Notes: generated by a model from the letters alone, not told the origin. Positions 8,948 to 17,358 are shown, counted from the first letter of the stretch. The stretch is DNA of 64,000 nt from Nocardia sp. CY41 (GCF_009829325.1 NZ_VUOS01000006.1:310001-374000); one strand, 5' to 3'. A program made the numbers and translations.

Positions 8948-8964
8948 TTTCCAATATGCGGAAA
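8948..8964. promoter_or_regulatory. Inverted repeat TTTCC-N7-GGAAA, copy 1 (putative IclR operator)
   Basis: The 17-bp element has the half-sites TTTCC and GGAAA separated by 7 nt. It sits 45 bp upstream of the regulator start. The same half-sites and spacing recur 107 bp away, so a site for the adjacent IclR protein is inferred. Confidence 0.6.
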
Positions 8965-9054
8965 ACGATCAGGGCACTGTCTTCCTCCTTTGCAGTCGGA
9001 GGCCCTCGTTCACGGATCAAAGCCGACCAGTACAGCGTCCTGGATATGTCAAGC

Positions 9055-9071
9055 TTTCCGATCTTCGGAAA
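9055..9071. promoter_or_regulatory. Inverted repeat TTTCC-N7-GGAAA, copy 2 (putative IclR operator)
   Basis: This second copy has extended perfect arms of 9 bp (9053-9061 with 9065-9073) around a 3-nt centre. It lies 76 bp before the start of the binding-protein gene. IclR proteins often bind paired palindromes between divergent genes. Confidence 0.65.
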
Positions 9072-9147
9072 GCATTACCTCGTGACGCCGCGCCGCCGTC
9101 CCTACTCTCCGAGAGCATTGATCGACAACGGACAAGGAGTCCTCACG

Positions 9148-10182
9148 ATGTGGCGGCAAGCCCTCATGCGCATCGCGCTAGCGATCGTTCCCCTCGTCGC
9201 ACTCGTCGCCGCGTGTGGTTCGGATACCGGCGCAGACACCGGCGCGGGCGCCTCCTTCGTGCTGAAGGTCGCCGACCCGGGGAACTCCGGTCCGCTGGCG
9301 GTCGGCAAGCGCGACGGCACCTTCGACGCGGCGCTGGCGCCGCTCGGCGCGAAGATCGAGTGGGTCACCATCACCCCCGGCTTCAGCTCCAACCTGAAAT
9401 TGTTCAACACCAAGGAACTCGACGTCTCCGGTGCGGCGTTCAGCCCCGTGGTGGGCGCGCTGTCCAAAGACGTCGGCGTGCGGATCGTCGCGGTGCAGGA
9501 TCCGGCGGGCAAGGACCAGAGCGGCATCATCGTGACCCCGGAATCGGGTGTGCACTCGGTGGCCGACCTGGCCGGTAAGCGCGTCGCGGTGAATCCCGCC
9601 GCCAAAGGCGAATACATCCTCTTGAAAGCGCTGGCGCAAGCGGGCGTCCCGGCCGACAAGGTCACCCGGGTGCCGCTCCAGCAGAAGGACGCCGCCTCGG
9701 CGTTCGCCACCGGCAAGGTGGACGGCTGGGCCTCGTTCCTGGTGCCCTACCAGGAGGCGAAGGCCAACGGCGGCGTCGAGATCGCCACCGAGAAGAGCAT
9801 CGGATCCAACGACAACACGGTCGTCGTGTTCCGCACCGAGGTGCTCGAGCAGCGCCCGGATGTGGCGGCGAAGTACCTGGACGTGCTGCAGGATCTCACG
9901 GTGAAGCAGCGCGCCGACCCCGCCGCCTTCGAGAACGTCTTCGAGAAGACCGGTCCGCGCGCACTGTCGGGCGCGCGACTCGCCGACGCCCACCGGGTGG
10001 GCGGCGAGGCCACGGTCCCGCACCTGCCGAACGAGGCGGACGCCACCGCCTTGGCCGACGTGGTGAACACCTTCTTCGACAACGGCGTCATCAACCGCAA
10101 GATCACCGCCGCCGACATCTTCTACGACTTGAAGTCCCGGCTGACGCCCGAGCAGCTGGCCTCGATCCAGGCGGGCAGCTGA
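9148..10182 (+). CDS. ABC transporter substrate-binding lipoprotein (SsuA/TauA/NrtA type)
   Basis: This is a 344-residue binding lipoprotein. The ATG at 9148 follows AAGGAG at 9134-9139 and opens a signal peptide ending in a lipobox (ALVAAC). The mature part belongs to the SsuA/NMT1-like class, with DQSGIIVTPESGV, DLAGKRVAVNPAAKGE, AFATGKVDGWA and DNTVVVFRTEVL blocks. It is the first gene of the eight-gene operon and is followed after 1 nt by the permease. Relatives bind sulfonates, taurine or nitrate. The desulfinase and flavin monooxygenases downstream point to an organosulfur ligand (inference). Confidence 0.9.
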   Translation: MWRQALMRIALAIVPLVALVAACGSDTGADTGAGASFVLKVADPGNSGPLAVGKRDGTFDAALAPLGAKIEWVTITPGFSSNLKLFNTKELDVSGAAFSPVVGALSKDVGVRIVAVQDPAGKDQSGIIVTPESGVHSVADLAGKRVAVNPAAKGEYILLKALAQAGVPADKVTRVPLQQKDAASAFATGKVDGWASFLVPYQEAKANGGVEIATEKSIGSNDNTVVVFRTEVLEQRPDVAAKYLDVLQDLTVKQRADPAAFENVFEKTGPRALSGARLADAHRVGGEATVPHLPNEADATALADVVNTFFDNGVINRKITAADIFYDLKSRLTPEQLASIQAGS

Positions 10183-10183
10183 G

Positions 10184-11023
10184 ATGGCGGTGATCCCCAT
10201 GGCGGGGCCTGCGCCCACCGAGCTCGCCCCGCCCCGTAGCCGGGCCGGAAAGCGCAGGCCCGCTTGGCTTTCGGTGCCACTGCGGTTCCTGCTTCCCGCC
10301 CTGATCGTCGCGGGCTGGTGGACGGGCTCCGCGACCGGAGCGCTCTCCGAGCGCGTGCTGGCGGGCCCGCCCGCGGTGTGGACGGCGTTCACCGAGCTGC
10401 TCGGCACCGGCCAGTTGCTCGACTTCGCGGTCGCGTCGTTCGCGCGCGCCGCCTTCGGCGTCGGCATCGGGGTGGCCATCGGCCTGACGCTCGGTCTCGT
10501 GTCGGGGCTGTCGAGTCTCGGTGAGGAATTGGTCGATTCGACGATGCAGATCCTGCGCGCGGTGCCGTTCCTGGCGCTGGTGCCGCTGTTCATCGCCTGG
10601 TTCGGCATCGATGAGCTGTACAAGGTGTTGCTCATCGCCGTCGCGACGGTGGCGCCGATGTACGCCTACACCTACCTCGGCGTGCGCAACGTCGATCGCA
10701 AGATGGTCGAGGCCGCGCGCAGTTTCGGGCTCACCGGCCCGCGGCTGGTGCTCGAAGTCATCCTGCCCTCGGCCCTGCCCGGCGTGCTGATGGCGCTGCG
10801 GGTGTGCCTGTCGATCAGCATCACCGGTCTCATCGCGGCCGAGCAGGTTGGCACCAGGGAAGGCGTGGGCTACCTGGTCACGCTGGCCCAGGAGTACAAC
10901 CGCACCGACTACATGGTGCTGTGCGTCGTGTTGTACGCGCTGCTCGGGTTGGTCTTCGACGGACTGGTGCGGTTGGCGGAGCGGTTCGCGATGCCCTGGC
11001 GCGGGCAGGTGGCGATCCGATGA
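10184..11023 (+). CDS. ABC transporter permease (SsuC type)
   Basis: This 279-residue inner-membrane permease has an N-terminal cytosolic stretch, about six helices and the EAA loop (EAARSFGLTGPRLVLEVILP), which contacts the ATPase. It starts 1 nt after the binding-protein stop, and its stop overlaps the ATPase start by ATGA, so it is translationally coupled. The closest functional class is the sulfonate/taurine/nitrate importers. Confidence 0.92.
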   Translation: MAVIPMAGPAPTELAPPRSRAGKRRPAWLSVPLRFLLPALIVAGWWTGSATGALSERVLAGPPAVWTAFTELLGTGQLLDFAVASFARAAFGVGIGVAIGLTLGLVSGLSSLGEELVDSTMQILRAVPFLALVPLFIAWFGIDELYKVLLIAVATVAPMYAYTYLGVRNVDRKMVEAARSFGLTGPRLVLEVILPSALPGVLMALRVCLSISITGLIAAEQVGTREGVGYLVTLAQEYNRTDYMVLCVVLYALLGLVFDGLVRLAERFAMPWRGQVAIR

Positions 11024-11802
11024 CCGCCGTCACCGAACAACTCGGAGCCGAGGTGACCACCGCGCCGGCGACGGAGGAACCGGTCGCCGTTTCGATCTCC
11101 GGCCTGCGCAAGTCGTTCGGCGCGAAGACAGTGCTCGACGGCGTGGATCTGACCATCCGGCGCGGCGAGTTCGTCGTCCTGCTCGGGCCGAGCGGCACCG
11201 GCAAGACCACCCTGCTGCGCCTGCTCACCGGCCTCGAGGCACCGGACGCGGGACGGGTCCTCGTGCCCGGCCGCCGCACCACCGTCTACCAGGAACCGCG
11301 GCTGATTCCCTCGAAACGGGTGCTGGCGAACGTCGTCGTGGGGCAGCGCCGTTCCCGGCAGCACCGCGAAGCCGGGCTGCGCGCGCTGGCCGAGGTCAAC
11401 CTCGACGGCAAAGCCCGGCAATGGCCCGCCACGCTCTCCGGTGGCGAGGCGCAGCGCGCGGCGCTGGCCCGCGCCCTGGTCCGGGAACCCGAATTACTGT
11501 TGTTGGACGAGCCTTTCGCGGCCCTGGACGCGCTGACCCGCCTGCAGATGCAGGATCTGGTCGGCGACCTGGTCGCCCGGCATCGTCCGGCGGTGCTCAT
11601 GGTGACCCACGACGTCGACGAGGCGATTCGCCTGGCCGACCGCGTGCTGATCCTGGACCAGGGGCGCTTCGCCGTGGACGTCGCCATCGACGTGGCCCGC
11701 CCGCGCGACCGCGCCGACCCCGAGACCTTGCGTTACCAATCCCTTTTCCTCACTCAGCTCGGCGTGGGCCGTACCACGCCCGCTCCAAGGAGTGCCTCAT
11801 GA
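11020..11802 (+). CDS. ABC transporter ATPase (SsuB type)
   Basis: This 260-residue nucleotide-binding subunit has Walker A GPSGTGKTT, signature LSGGEAQR, Walker B LLLLDEPFAALD and switch His in MVTHDVDEA. The ATG at 11020 overlaps the permease stop, and the gene's own stop overlaps the next start (ATGA at 11799), showing tight coupling. It energises uptake by the preceding permease. A roughly 20-residue N-terminal extension before the first strand is slightly longer than usual. Confidence 0.93.
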   Translation: MTAVTEQLGAEVTTAPATEEPVAVSISGLRKSFGAKTVLDGVDLTIRRGEFVVLLGPSGTGKTTLLRLLTGLEAPDAGRVLVPGRRTTVYQEPRLIPSKRVLANVVVGQRRSRQHREAGLRALAEVNLDGKARQWPATLSGGEAQRAALARALVREPELLLLDEPFAALDALTRLQMQDLVGDLVARHRPAVLMVTHDVDEAIRLADRVLILDQGRFAVDVAIDVARPRDRADPETLRYQSLFLTQLGVGRTTPAPRSAS

Positions 11803-12824
11803 CCGACACCCTCTGGTACACCCGCTGCCCGGTGCCCACCGCGAGCGGGCTCGCGCACAGCCTCGGCTGGCTCGGCGACGCCGCTGCGCGAGCCGGTCTG
11901 GAGTTCGGCGTCCTCCAGGATGCGGGGCCGGAGCTGGCCGGCCACCACTTCCTGCACGATCTGGCCGGACTGATCCGCGAGGGCGGCAACGTCCCGGCAC
12001 TGGCGGCGCGCGCCCAGGGCTCGCCGACCCGGTTGATCGGCTTGACTTGGATCGATGAGGCGCAGGCCATCCTGGTCGGTCCGCAGTCCTCCGTCGGCGG
12101 CCCCGGCGAGCTGGCCGGGCTGCGCGTCGGCGTACCGGCGTGGGCGCAGGACCAGGCGCGCAGCTTCCCCCGCGCCATGGCCCTGCACGGTTTCGCGAAC
12201 GCCCTGCGGCTCGGTGGCCACACACTCGCCGACGTGCGCGTGGTCGAGATCGGTGTGGAGCGCGATCCGCAGGTTCGTACGGAGGTCCAGGTGAACCGCC
12301 GCGTCGTCACCTGGGGTGTCGAGGAACTGCTGCGCGGCGAGGTGGATGCCATCTATGTCAAAGGCGCTCGGGCACAGGAGGTCGCGCGGGAGCACGGCCT
12401 GCGCGTCGCGGTGGACCTGGACGCCGCCGAAGCGCGACGCTTCCGGGTCAACAACGGCACGCCGCGGCCGATCACCGTGCACTCCGACCTCCTGGAGTCG
12501 CGCCCGGAGCTGGTCGTCGAATTCCTGGCGCAGAGCCTGCGCGCCGCCGACTGGGCCGCGGGCAATCTGGCCGGTGTCCGCGATGTGCTGCAGCGCGAGA
12601 CATTGTCCGGCCCGGAGGGCGTGGTCGCGGCCTACGGCGAGAACTTCCACCGGGATCTGCACCCGGCATTGTCGGAGGAGCGGATCGAATTGCTCGGCGT
12701 GCAGAAGCAATTCCTCTACACACACGGGTTCCTCGCCGCCGACTTCGACCTGGACTCCTGGGTGGCGCACGAGCCGCTGGCCCGGGCCAGCGAACTCGTC
12801 GAGTCGGGGAAGGTCCCCGCATGA
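11799..12824 (+). CDS. DszB-like desulfinase (binding-protein fold enzyme)
   Basis: This 341-residue protein has a periplasmic-binding-protein-like fold but no signal peptide, so it is cytosolic. It resembles DszB, the 2'-hydroxybiphenyl-2-sulfinate desulfinase of Rhodococcus. The N-terminal CPVP matches the DszB nucleophile region (Cys27, here Cys10). The stretch HFx2Dx5RxGGx[IV]PxL aligns without gaps, giving His50, Arg60 and Gly63 for DszB His60, Arg70 and Gly73. The C-terminal QFLYTHGFL and DSWVAHEPL also fit. Known DszB releases sulfite from an aryl sulfinate. The substrate here is unknown. The alignment is from memory. It is coupled by ATGA overlaps on both sides. The alternative reading is a leaderless binding protein, which the conserved active-site set makes less likely. 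Confidence 0.8.
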   Translation: MTDTLWYTRCPVPTASGLAHSLGWLGDAAARAGLEFGVLQDAGPELAGHHFLHDLAGLIREGGNVPALAARAQGSPTRLIGLTWIDEAQAILVGPQSSVGGPGELAGLRVGVPAWAQDQARSFPRAMALHGFANALRLGGHTLADVRVVEIGVERDPQVRTEVQVNRRVVTWGVEELLRGEVDAIYVKGARAQEVAREHGLRVAVDLDAAEARRFRVNNGTPRPITVHSDLLESRPELVVEFLAQSLRAADWAAGNLAGVRDVLQRETLSGPEGVVAAYGENFHRDLHPALSEERIELLGVQKQFLYTHGFLAADFDLDSWVAHEPLARASELVESGKVPA

Positions 12825-13921
12825 CGGAGTTCCTGTGGCGCTTGCCTTCCCGAGGTGACGGCCGCCATGCCCCTGCGGGACGACGCAATCGCGGCGGATT
12901 CGGCGGCCCGGCCTCACCGACGCCGGCGACCGATCCGCGGCCGGGGCACTTCGGTCCGTTCGACGACCTCGCCCAGATCATCGATGCCGCCGAGCTGGCC
13001 GGGCTGGACGGGGTGCTGGCCCCCTACGACCCGCAGGGCGAGGAATCGTGGCTCGTGGCGGGCGGTGCGCTGCGCGGCACCCGGTACTCCCGCGTCGTCG
13101 TCGAATTCCAGCCCGCGTTCGGCACGCCGGTCTACGCGGCGAAGATCTCCGCCACCCTGCAACGCATCTCGGGCGGGCGCCTCGCCTGGCAACTGGCCGT
13201 GGACACCGATCCCGTCGACGCGCGGGCACGCGGCGATCGCGTCACCGGAGACGACCGCTACGCCAGGGCCGCGGAGTTCCTCACCGTCGCCCGGGGCGTA
13301 TGGAACGAGGCCCCGGTGCCCTCGGCGGGATTCGCCGGCACCGGGTTCCACTACGAAGGCGCGCACTACGACGTGATCGACGGCGGTTTCCGCGGCATCC
13401 TGTCCGGGCTGCCGTTTCCAACCGTCTATCTGACCGGCCATTCCGCGGCCGCGCTGGAGCTCTCGGCCGAATACGGTGACGTGCACGTCTTCACCGAGAC
13501 CGCGGCGGGCGTCGGCACCGCGATCGCCGCCTTGCGGGAGCGCGCGACCGCGGCGGGACGGACGGTACGCGCCGGGCTGGAACTTCCGGTCATCGCGCGG
13601 GAAACCGAGGAGGAGGCCTGGGCCCGCGTCGATCGGCAGTGGCGCGAGGTGCACCCGGACGGCCCGGACGCACTCGAGCACGATCTCGGCGACGGCCGCT
13701 GGGCCGGATTCGCCGACCTCGGCTACACCGCCGCCATCGGCATCGTCGGCAGCTACGCGCAAGTGGCGCAACACCTTTCCTCCTACTCCGAGGCAGGCAT
13801 CGACAGCGTGGTGCTCTCCGGACACCCGCATATCGAGGAACTGCACCGAACGGGCGAGCACCTCTTGTTCCTCGCCGACCCGGTCGGCCGCACCCTGACC
13901 GCGCAGGAGGCAACCGCATGA
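12821..13921 (+). CDS. LLM flavin-dependent monooxygenase 1
   Basis: This 366-residue luciferase-like protein is related to alkanesulfonate and sulfone monooxygenases (SsuD, SfnG, DszA branches). It shows IIDAAELAGLDGVLAPYDPQ, EFQPAFGTPVYAAKISATLQRISGGRLAWQ split over two strands, and the late GIVGSYAQVAQHL, SVVLSGHPHIEEL blocks. The N-terminal 35 residues are Arg/Gly-rich and unlike the family. The ATG at 12821 overlaps the desulfinase stop and the end overlaps the next ATG. Such enzymes use FMNH2 from a separate reductase to cleave C-S bonds or oxygenate sulfur. No reductase lies in this operon. Confidence 0.87.
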   Translation: MTEFLWRLPSRGDGRHAPAGRRNRGGFGGPASPTPATDPRPGHFGPFDDLAQIIDAAELAGLDGVLAPYDPQGEESWLVAGGALRGTRYSRVVVEFQPAFGTPVYAAKISATLQRISGGRLAWQLAVDTDPVDARARGDRVTGDDRYARAAEFLTVARGVWNEAPVPSAGFAGTGFHYEGAHYDVIDGGFRGILSGLPFPTVYLTGHSAAALELSAEYGDVHVFTETAAGVGTAIAALRERATAAGRTVRAGLELPVIARETEEEAWARVDRQWREVHPDGPDALEHDLGDGRWAGFADLGYTAAIGIVGSYAQVAQHLSSYSEAGIDSVVLSGHPHIEELHRTGEHLLFLADPVGRTLTAQEATA

Positions 13922-15087
13922 CCATCGACATCTACTGGCGCATCGGCATGGAGGGCGACCACGCGTCGCTGCGTACGCCGCGCCGTTACAACCGCGGCCA
14001 CGCCAACGGCTACGGACCGGGCAATATCGCACCCGCCATCCGTGGCGGCGCCCTCGACGGCTACGGCTACATCGACCACATGGCGGCGGTGGCGAGGGCC
14101 TCCGAATCGGCCGGTTTCCTCGGCGGCCTGCTGCCTTCGTTCCCGGTGACCGACGACCCGTGGGCGGTCGCGGCGGCGCTGGCCAGGGAGACCACCACTT
14201 ACCGTTTCATGGTCGCGTTCCAGCCCGGCTTCTTGCATCCGGTGCAGGCGGCGCGGATGTCTGCGAGCCTGCAGCGGGCGACCGGCGGCAGGCTGGTCTA
14301 CAACATCATCAGCGGCGGCGGCGGGCCCGCCCAGCTGTGGTGGGGCGACAAGGTCGCGCACGACGATCGCTACGCCCGCACCAGCGAGTTCCTCGACGTG
14401 CTGCGCGGCGTGTGGGACGGCGACCCGTACGACCACGACGGCCGGTTCTTCCGGACTCGAGGCGCCGCGCTCGCCCCGGGCATCGCCGGACAGCCGTTTC
14501 CCGAGGTGTACTTCTCCGGGTCCTCGGCCGCCGCGGTGCGGGCGGCGGGCAGGCACGCCGACTACTACCTGTCCTGGCTGGAGCCGGTCGCCGACCTGCG
14601 CGCCAAGTTCGACGGCGTGCGCGCTCACGCCGAAACCACCGGCCGCACACCGAAGTTCGCTGTCCGCATCGACGTACTGGCCCGGCACACCGAGGAGGCG
14701 GCCTGGGCGGAGATCGAGAAGGGCTGGGCCTTCGTCGACCGCGGCGCCGCCGAGCGGGCTGCCAAGGGCGACTCGGTCGGCGCCGCCCGCATCCAGGGAT
14801 GGGTGCCGGAGACCATCACCGGCTACCGCGACCTGGAAGTCCAGCCCAACGTCTGGTGCGGCTTCAGCCTGATCCGCGGCGGCCCGGCATTCGGCCTGGT
14901 CGGCAGCTACGAGCAGGTCGCGCAGCGGCTCGACGAGCTGATCGACCTCGGTGTCGACGCGTTCATCCTCGCAGGCAACCCGCATCTGGAAGAGGCGTAC
15001 CGCGTCGGCGAAGAAGTGCTTCCGCTGCTGGGCCGATCCCGGCTCACCGCCTCCGCTCCCGCCGCATCCCTTTCCCCCGCACGATGA
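13918..15087 (+). CDS. LLM flavin-dependent monooxygenase 2 (SsuD-like)
   Basis: This 389-residue protein is a close relative of alkanesulfonate monooxygenase. It shows an N-terminal IDIYWRIG strand, the FMVAFQPGFLHPVQAARM segment, NIISGGGGPAQLWWGD and the typical HDDRYARTSEFLDVLRGVW. The last region (GLVGSYEQVAQRLDELIDLG, FILAGNPHLEEAYRVGEEVL) is canonical. In SsuD-type reactions FMNH2 and O2 convert a sulfonate to aldehyde plus sulfite. Two different LLM oxygenases in tandem next to a desulfinase recall the stepwise DszC/DszA/DszB scheme, though these are not clear orthologues of DszA or DszC. The ATG at 13918 overlaps the previous stop. Confidence 0.88.
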   Translation: MTIDIYWRIGMEGDHASLRTPRRYNRGHANGYGPGNIAPAIRGGALDGYGYIDHMAAVARASESAGFLGGLLPSFPVTDDPWAVAAALARETTTYRFMVAFQPGFLHPVQAARMSASLQRATGGRLVYNIISGGGGPAQLWWGDKVAHDDRYARTSEFLDVLRGVWDGDPYDHDGRFFRTRGAALAPGIAGQPFPEVYFSGSSAAAVRAAGRHADYYLSWLEPVADLRAKFDGVRAHAETTGRTPKFAVRIDVLARHTEEAAWAEIEKGWAFVDRGAAERAAKGDSVGAARIQGWVPETITGYRDLEVQPNVWCGFSLIRGGPAFGLVGSYEQVAQRLDELIDLGVDAFILAGNPHLEEAYRVGEEVLPLLGRSRLTASAPAASLSPAR

Positions 15088-15100
15088 TTCAGGAGAGATC

Positions 15101-15808
15101 ATGACCACCACCGAGACCCGGTTGCCGGAGTCCGTCACCGCTTTCGTCGCCGCCGCGACCCGCGACGCCGAGAAGGCCTTCCGGGTGTTCCGGGAGACCG
15201 GCACTGTGTCCGGCAACGGCACCGTCAACTTCGTCGAACGCGTGCCGGGGGAGGAGATCGCCGTCGCCCTGAACGAGCCGGGGCCGTGGGCCGACGACCG
15301 CACCATCGCGCCGGTGGTCGCCACTTTCGACGGTGAGGTGCTGTCCGGGACCGGCTCCGCCGGATTCGTCACCGGGTACGCGAAGGTGTTCCGCGCGCAT
15401 CCGGAGATCACTTCCGTGGTGCACATCCACACCCCGTGGCTGGGCGGGTGGGCGCAGACTCATCGCACGCTCCCGATCCGCTACGCGGCCGCACAGCGGC
15501 TCACCCTGTCCAGGGCCGTCCCGCCGCACATCGACCGCAGCGTCGGCGCGGGCGATTTCATCCTGTCCCAGCTGGTCGAGGACCCGGACCTGGTCGCGAT
15601 CTTCGAGGCCAACGGCGGTGCGAACGTCATCGGGCGTGCGGGGCTGCTGGAGCTGGCGAAGTTCGTCGTGCTGCTCGAGGAGGGTGCGCAGTATCAGGCG
15701 ATCGCCGAAACCCTCGGCGGCTCGGTCGAATTCGACCCGTCCAATCTCGCGGTGCAGTGGAGCCGCACCGGCCTCGCCGACGAGGCCCGCCGCCGCGGCC
15801 TGATCTGA
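15101..15808 (+). CDS. Class II aldolase/adducin-family protein, metal site atypical
   Basis: This 235-residue protein of the class II aldolase/adducin fold follows a strong AGGAGA site 5 nt before the ATG. The SGNGTVNF segment matches the substrate loop, and VVHIHTPW supplies two metal-binding His (108 and 110). The third His usually found about 60 residues later (in an HG-x-x-x-x-G context) is replaced by Asn171 in NGGANVIG. The protein may therefore bind metal differently or have lost aldolase chemistry. By position it could process the carbon product left after desulfurisation (inference). Confidence 0.8.
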   Translation: MTTTETRLPESVTAFVAAATRDAEKAFRVFRETGTVSGNGTVNFVERVPGEEIAVALNEPGPWADDRTIAPVVATFDGEVLSGTGSAGFVTGYAKVFRAHPEITSVVHIHTPWLGGWAQTHRTLPIRYAAAQRLTLSRAVPPHIDRSVGAGDFILSQLVEDPDLVAIFEANGGANVIGRAGLLELAKFVVLLEEGAQYQAIAETLGGSVEFDPSNLAVQWSRTGLADEARRRGLI

Positions 15809-15840
15809 CCGGCGCCGCACATCCGAACCGAGGAGCGATC

Positions 15841-16782
15841 ATGACCATTCGTGTCGGCTACTTCCCGCACAACAATTCCCTGTTCGTCCTGCGCCACCGC
15901 GGCATCCTGGAGAACCTGCTGCCCGAGGTGGAATGGGTGGACCTGCGTGACCTGCCGCGCCCGGCGCCGGTCGACCCGCGATCGGGACTACCGTCGCTGC
16001 ATTCCGATCACCTGTTCGAGGGCGGTTACGACTTCATCGGCACGGGCTTCACACCGCCGCTGACCGCGCTCGCCAACGGACGCGACATCGTCTACGTCGG
16101 CATCTCCGGGCCGCGGGTGGAGAACGGCCGCCTGGTCACCAGGGCCGATTCCGGTATCGAGACGGTGCTGGATCTGAAGGGCAAGCGGGTCGGCATCGCG
16201 CACGGTTCCTGGCAGACCACCCTCGCCCTGCTCGCGCTGGACCGCGCGGGCCTGGCGTGGAAGGACATCGAGCCGGTGGACACCGACGTGCACGACGGCG
16301 GCGCGGCGCTGCTGCGCGGCGATCTGGACGCCTGGGTCGGCGCGTACCCAGGTCTGGCCGCGATCGAGGCGGCCGCCGACCTGCGGACGCTCGTGGACAC
16401 CGAGTCGCTGTTCAGCCACCCCTCGCTGTGGTTCACCCGCCGGGACTTCGCCGAAGGCAACCCCGCGGCGCTCACGGCGATCATCACCGCTTTGCAGCAG
16501 TCGGACGCGTGGATCGAGGACAACCCGCGCGCGGCCGCCCGGTACTTCGTCGACGACGTGACAGCCCGCGGCGGGACCGCGAGCCTGGACGCGTGGGAGG
16601 CCGCGCTGCGCGGCAGGCCCTTCGGCGTCGAACCCGTATCCGAGGAATTCCTCGACGAACAGCAGCACGCGGCCGATCTGCTGGCCGCCAACGGCCTGCT
16701 GCCGCGGACGGTGCGGGTGCGGGACGCGGTACTGCCGTGGATCGGCGAGACGGTGATCGCGAAATCCGGCGTAACGGTCTGA
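15841..16782 (+). CDS. Leaderless SsuA/NMT1-like binding-protein fold protein
   Basis: This 313-residue protein has a binding-protein fold but starts directly with the first strand (TIRVGYFPHNNSLF), with no signal peptide or lipobox. GAGGAG lies upstream of the ATG. Blocks such as GYDFIGTGFTPPLTAL, VLDLKGKRVGIAHGSW and LRGDLDAWVGAYPG are typical of the SsuA/TauA class. The Cys/His/Arg set seen in the DszB-like gene is not present. It could be a cytosolic enzyme of the same fold or a binding protein exported by an unseen route. It closes the operon, 7 nt before a hairpin. Confidence 0.8.
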   Translation: MTIRVGYFPHNNSLFVLRHRGILENLLPEVEWVDLRDLPRPAPVDPRSGLPSLHSDHLFEGGYDFIGTGFTPPLTALANGRDIVYVGISGPRVENGRLVTRADSGIETVLDLKGKRVGIAHGSWQTTLALLALDRAGLAWKDIEPVDTDVHDGGAALLRGDLDAWVGAYPGLAAIEAAADLRTLVDTESLFSHPSLWFTRRDFAEGNPAALTAIITALQQSDAWIEDNPRAAARYFVDDVTARGGTASLDAWEAALRGRPFGVEPVSEEFLDEQQHAADLLAANGLLPRTVRVRDAVLPWIGETVIAKSGVTV

Positions 16783-16788
16783 TCGGAC

Positions 16789-16828
16789 GAACGGCGGGCC
16801 GGGGTGTCGCAGGATCCCGGCCCCGTTC
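16789..16828 (+). terminator. Hairpin terminating the organosulfur operon
   Basis: Two stacked stems lie 7 nt after the last stop. The outer one is 5 bp (16789-16793 with 16824-16828) and the inner one is 8 bp (16796-16803 with 16816-16823), with a 2-nt bulge between them. There is no T-run. Confidence 0.55.
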
Positions 16829-16846
16829 GGCGTGTTCGAGGAAATG

Positions 16847-17002
16847 TCAGCGCGGTGAGATATTCGGCCTGCCGCCGTGTCTTTCGGTGGAGCGCAGCTC
16901 GTACCAATAAGCGGCGACAGCGGTGGCATAACCGGCCACGACGGCTGTCGCGGTGACGATCAACAGCGTGATGAACAGTGGAATCAAAATAGCGGTGTGC
17001 AT
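16847..17002 (-). CDS. 51-residue single-helix membrane peptide
   Basis: This short gene starts at an ATG at 17002 with GGAGG 6 nt upstream. The product has one long hydrophobic helix (about residues 4-32, LIPLFITLLIVTATAVVAGY) followed by a charged cytosolic tail (ELRSTERHGG). No family is recognised. The strong ribosome site and clear transmembrane profile support a real gene despite its length. It points toward the operon terminator and is divergent from another small membrane protein. Confidence 0.6.
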   Translation of the reverse strand: MHTAILIPLFITLLIVTATAVVAGYATAVAAYWYELRSTERHGGRPNISPR

Positions 17003-17358
17003 TGTGCCCTCCCCGCGGTCACGGTGATCTCAGCGGAAGGTTCGGCGCCGCACTGCACCGACATGTCGGTCCCGCACCTAGTGAAATCGTAGTGCTCGCA
17101 GCCTCCTGCGGCACGGCAGACGGCTGTGAGTTCGATCATGGGCGGAACGGTGTGTCGCGGAGAATACCTGCGCACCGTGCGGTCTAATCGATCTTGCCTC
17201 GACTTCCCCGGCAGGGAAGCAGGACGCGACACGGGACCGCCGAATCAGCGGCCGTGGGCGTCGCAGTGCCCGTCGCGCGCCGGAATTCTACGGTGGCGCG
17301 GTTCTTTCGCTCGAATCTGTCTCCGGCATCACCTCGGCATGCGAAAAGGAGCACGAAC
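17003..17358. other. Intergenic region between two divergent small membrane genes
   Basis: No gene is supported in these 356 bp. A minus-strand open frame (16984-17232) has Cys-rich, non-gene-like composition. The region must hold promoters for both flanking small genes. I see no clear operator. Confidence 0.5.

Noticed and set aside
16984..17232. 82-residue minus-strand frame rich in Cys
   Set aside because: It overlaps the well-supported 51-residue gene start region. No signal peptide or ribosome site.
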